Source: Rhododendron vialii
Taxonomy: Eukaryota; Streptophyta; Magnoliopsida; Ericales; Ericaceae
Length of the DNA stretch: 64,000 nucleotides
NCBI RefSeq assembly: GCF_030253575.1
Contig: NC_080560.1
Span: 40,781,001 to 40,845,000 of the forward strand
Direction of reading: 5' to 3'
Of the stretch, positions 61,501 through 64,000 are shown piece after piece. Within the stretch, counting starts at the first letter, position 1, and each line of letters opens with the position of its first letter. A program made the translations under genes and the position numbers. Below the pieces are notes generated by a model. That model was not told the DNA's origin. It searched no databases and was given only the letters and a program-made list of their open reading frames with translations.

Positions 61501-62475
61501 CGAATTCATTGCCTCATCTGGCTCTTCATTGTCGACATGAAACTCAAACAGGGTCTTATCTACCGCGTGGTAAAGAGTAGCCGTGTTTTGGTTGATTTTG
61601 GCAAAGATTTTCACGTTCAGCATCACTCGGCATGCAAATACAATGTCTCGTTCTCTTTTAACAGAGTCTGTCTAAAACGAGCGCACCAAGCCGTTGCAAC
61701 AGCCTCGGATCCCTTATTCAGGAACTTCCTCTTCCCTGATTCGATATCTAAAAACAGCCTTCTTACTGCTCAACTTCCATCTATCGATTCAAATCTTGAC
61801 TCGCATCAAATCTCTGCTGTTCGTCATATTTTGAGCAACCAAAATGCGGTTCCATATCTCGTGGAGGGACCAATCGCCGTTGATAGATCAAATTTTTTAT
61901 CAAGAACTGGATTTGTTGTATGTGAAGCAGTACTCCAAGTGTACCGAACATCTCCCTCATGCCGGATTCTCATATGTGCTCCAACAAATAAGGGATGTGA
62001 TGTCCTTACAAGAAGGTTGAGGGGGAAGATTCCAGAGTCTAATATCTTCCGAGCGAATGCTGCATTCCGGGAGCTTGATGGAGTTCCAGAAGACATTCTT
62101 CCTTCCTGTCTTTACAAAAAGGAAAGGGAGTGCTTTTATTGTCCTTCAATACACGAGCTCGGGAAATATAAGGTGATCTCATCCACTTTCATGAGTAGCT
62201 TTCGGCTGCACAATGAGGGCATAACGGCCGGACATTTTAGCCATATTTTCCTGGTGGATGCCTCGTCTGTCATTGAACCGGAAGCTATGGTGGCTCTGGC
62301 TAATCTGGCGAATGAGAGCACAGTCGTGACGGTAACCGGGGCACCCGGAAATCATTCGGGTTGGATTCGTTCACATATTGCCAGGCAAAACGGGTTGCTG
62401 ATATCCTACTTCGAGAGACTCCGGCAAAGCAAGCTGTATGACAGCCTCGATCCAAAGGTTATCACAGTGCTCTGA
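58521..62475 (+). CDS. SDE3-like: SDE3/MOV10-like protein with degenerate helicase motifs (3 exons, 594 residues)
   Basis: True SDE3 is an SF1 RNA helicase of about 1000 residues that promotes RNA silencing. Exons: 58521-59159, 60709-60930, 61552-62475, phase 0 throughout. Residues 1-150 are a Thr/Pro/Ser-rich segment (SRGYVPPTTTTT repeated), not the usual N-terminal domain. Residues ~157-380 match the SDE3 region upstream of the helicase core. Residues ~380-594 align with RecA-like domain 1, but the expected GxxGTGKT is replaced by VEGPIAVDRSNFLSRTG (about 391-407), DEAGQ by VDASSV (about 524-529) and GDPxQL by GAPGNH. Alignable text such as FRANAAFREL and AGHFSHIFLVD shows the reading frame is intact. 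The protein stops where domain 2 should begin; nothing resembling it follows. ATP hydrolysis is therefore unlikely. A regulatory or decoy role is inference. Confidence 0.85.
59494..59780. repeat. Three-copy tandem repeat (period 117-118) in intron 1 of the SDE3-like gene
   Basis: Units start at 59494, 59611 and 59729. Each has CATGTAATTTCACTTAAGGT, a GCAACA(T/G) word and TTCATACAAGGAG. The two complete units also share GTCATCCTCATTC / GGTCCTCATTC near their ends. Confidence 0.8.
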
Positions 62476-63769
62476 GACTTTGGTAAAAAACTCCAGTGAG
62501 ACTTAGTGTGGGTATTCTCATTCACGTTTTACCAGTTGCGTTGAATCCATGGATGATAGAATGTGTAAAAAAAAAACTCACTCCTCTTTTTTGGGCTTCG
62601 TTTCGAGACTGTAAATGATCCTACTGTTAACTTCCTGTTGGTTATTGCATCTTAGGTAGGAAGTGCATTTTGTGAAGAAATGAGAGCAGTTGGTATAACA
62701 TATGGGATCGACCATGGTATTTTAATTTATGTATATGAGGAGAATTACGTGTCTAAAAATCCGTAAAAATATTGGCTTTAGTCTATTTTGTTTAGCGGAA
62801 ATAACCTTTTTGCTTGCAAATAACCTCACTTCTTGCAGAGATGAGATTGCGTGCATTACCCTTTCCTATGCGTCGCATGTGCGGGAGCTTTGTATAGTGT
62901 GTATGTTCTATCTTCCCATGGAGTAGAATTATTCGGGTCAGAAATTCCATGGATAAGTGTAAAAAAAAATTCACCAATCTAAAAATATGAATTTGTTCTT
63001 TTCATTGGGGCAAAGAATTTCGGAAACTTATGCAGAAAAGTGCTTTGATTTTAAAAATAATGCGATTAGTGACAGTACTTTTTTGTAAATGAGCAAATAA
63101 TGTGATTGGAGGAAGTAAAAAAAACAAGAAAGTGGATTAACATTCATAGCAGCCTAATAAAGAGAAAACAAAAACAAAGTCCCTTACTAATACAAGCACC
63201 CCTCGCACTACACGTGTAGTGCAATTAATCCAGCCGTCTATCTCGGCAATGGACGATTCGGATTTGTAGAAACTCGGATTAAATTCGAGCCGTCCATGCC
63301 GAGATGGACGATCGGATCGAACGCACTACAGCCCCTCCCGATTTGGAAAAGGAAGGGGGATAAGGGCCTTGGGGAGATAAACTAATTTGGGGACATGGGC
63401 CGGGTATATATGTGAGTGAAAAAATTGTTGCCAAATGTCAAATTGTTTCTGCTAACTAATAGTAACTTCTTGTCAAATGTAATTTTCAACCTAATTACAC
63501 TGTTTGTCATATAACATTAGTCTCTAAAAAGAGATACTAATAAGTTCCTAACAGAAACAAAAAATTTATTAATATCCAAATCGTCCAGAACACTTTTAGA
63601 CCACCGTAATTAGTGTCGTAAATAACTATTCACGGCCCACCGTGAAAAAGACTTTCTCCTCTAAAAAAACATTTCCTAGAGTGTCAAAAGAAGATTCACT
63701 AAATAATTTTCTCACGCAAGGATAATTTAAAACTTTGTTTTATAACTACTCTGGAAAAAAAAAAATTAA
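62476..63769. other. Downstream flank of the SDE3-like gene; no gene seen
   Basis: I looked here for the missing second helicase domain and found nothing like it in any frame. A small inverted repeat at about 63205-63340 has arms around GCCGTCTATCTCGGCAATGG and CCGTCCATGCCGAGATGGAC, bounded by CGCACTACA words. Confidence 0.55.
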
Positions 63770-63938
63770 TTGTTTTTGCCAAATGGCAGCAAAAGAGTGG
63801 GTTTGGAGTGCGAGGGAATAACCCCACCTTCCGACCTCGGGAAAACATTTCTCGCCTACGTTGTACTCCTACAAACAAACATCCGTACGAGGAAGTTTCT
63901 TTCTTTCTTTTTTTTTTTTGGCCCACTACCAAAAGTTA
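63770..63938. repeat. Empty-site copy of the SDE3-like upstream block
   Basis: Continuous sequence from TTGTTTTTGCCAAATGGCAG to CACTACCAAAAGTTAA. It aligns with 56221-56301 joined to 57457-57562 without the 1155-base foldback element. The orientation is the same as the left copy. Similarity fades after 63938. Confidence 0.85.
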
Positions 63939-64000
63939 ATGCTCTGTTTGCAACTTGTGGACGGAAAGAAAAAAATTTTAAAAAAAATTTCTTCCTTTGC

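Overview
This is eukaryotic nuclear DNA from a dicot plant. The genes are widely spaced and split by GT-AG introns, the intergenic DNA is AT-rich, (CT/GA)n microsatellites are common, and small non-autonomous transposons are abundant. The protein families are plant-typical: a vacuolar NHX antiporter, a tubby-like F-box protein, a type I MADS-box protein and an SDE3-like RNA-silencing protein. An asterid, perhaps from the order Ericales, is a guess only. No rRNA, tRNA, CRISPR array or prokaryotic feature was seen.

From left to right there are six protein-coding genes that I could assemble exon by exon. (1) 1625-7984, minus strand: a 14-coding-exon class I vacuolar Na+(K+)/H+ antiporter of NHX1 type, with a 5' UTR exon near 9055-9400. 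(2) 21904-33210, plus strand: an 11-exon protein of 432 residues with a C-x2-C-x11-H-x3-C finger like those of SAGA deubiquitinase subunits. (3) 41154-44154, plus strand: a 5-exon tubby-like F-box protein of 390 residues. (4) 47256-47846, plus strand: a single-exon type I (M-gamma-like) MADS-box protein. (5) 48805-50258, minus strand: a 2-exon Gly/Pro-rich protein with a central cysteine-rich hydrophobic core. (6) 58521-62475, plus strand: a 3-exon SDE3-like protein of 594 residues whose helicase motifs I, II and III are all degenerate and whose second RecA-like domain is missing.

The spaces between and inside the genes are filled with small mobile elements. Several are datable by target-site duplications (TSDs) or by empty sites visible elsewhere in the window: hAT-like elements (2645-3570, 39274-39910, 45597-46102, 49449-50019), Mutator-like foldback elements (9445-9836, 56302-57456), a Stowaway nested in a Tourist-like element (38651-39068), a GC-rich palindrome nested in another foldback element (about 37767-38533), a tRNA-derived SINE with a clear TSD (22842-22959), a second SINE (about 36425-36628) and a probable TRIM retrotransposon (24280-24615). 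A tandem duplication at 12743-15489 carries a different MITE in each copy, so each copy is the empty site for the other.

The genes do not form an operon or an obvious pathway. The most unusual part is the right end. A catalytically degenerate RNA-silencing helicase relative sits downstream of a 1.15-kb foldback element, and an element-free copy of the DNA flanking that element recurs at 63770-63938. This suggests that the locus or its promoter has been duplicated and may continue beyond the window. The tubby-like gene is also odd: its leader contains a decayed tandem copy of its own first ~20 codons.
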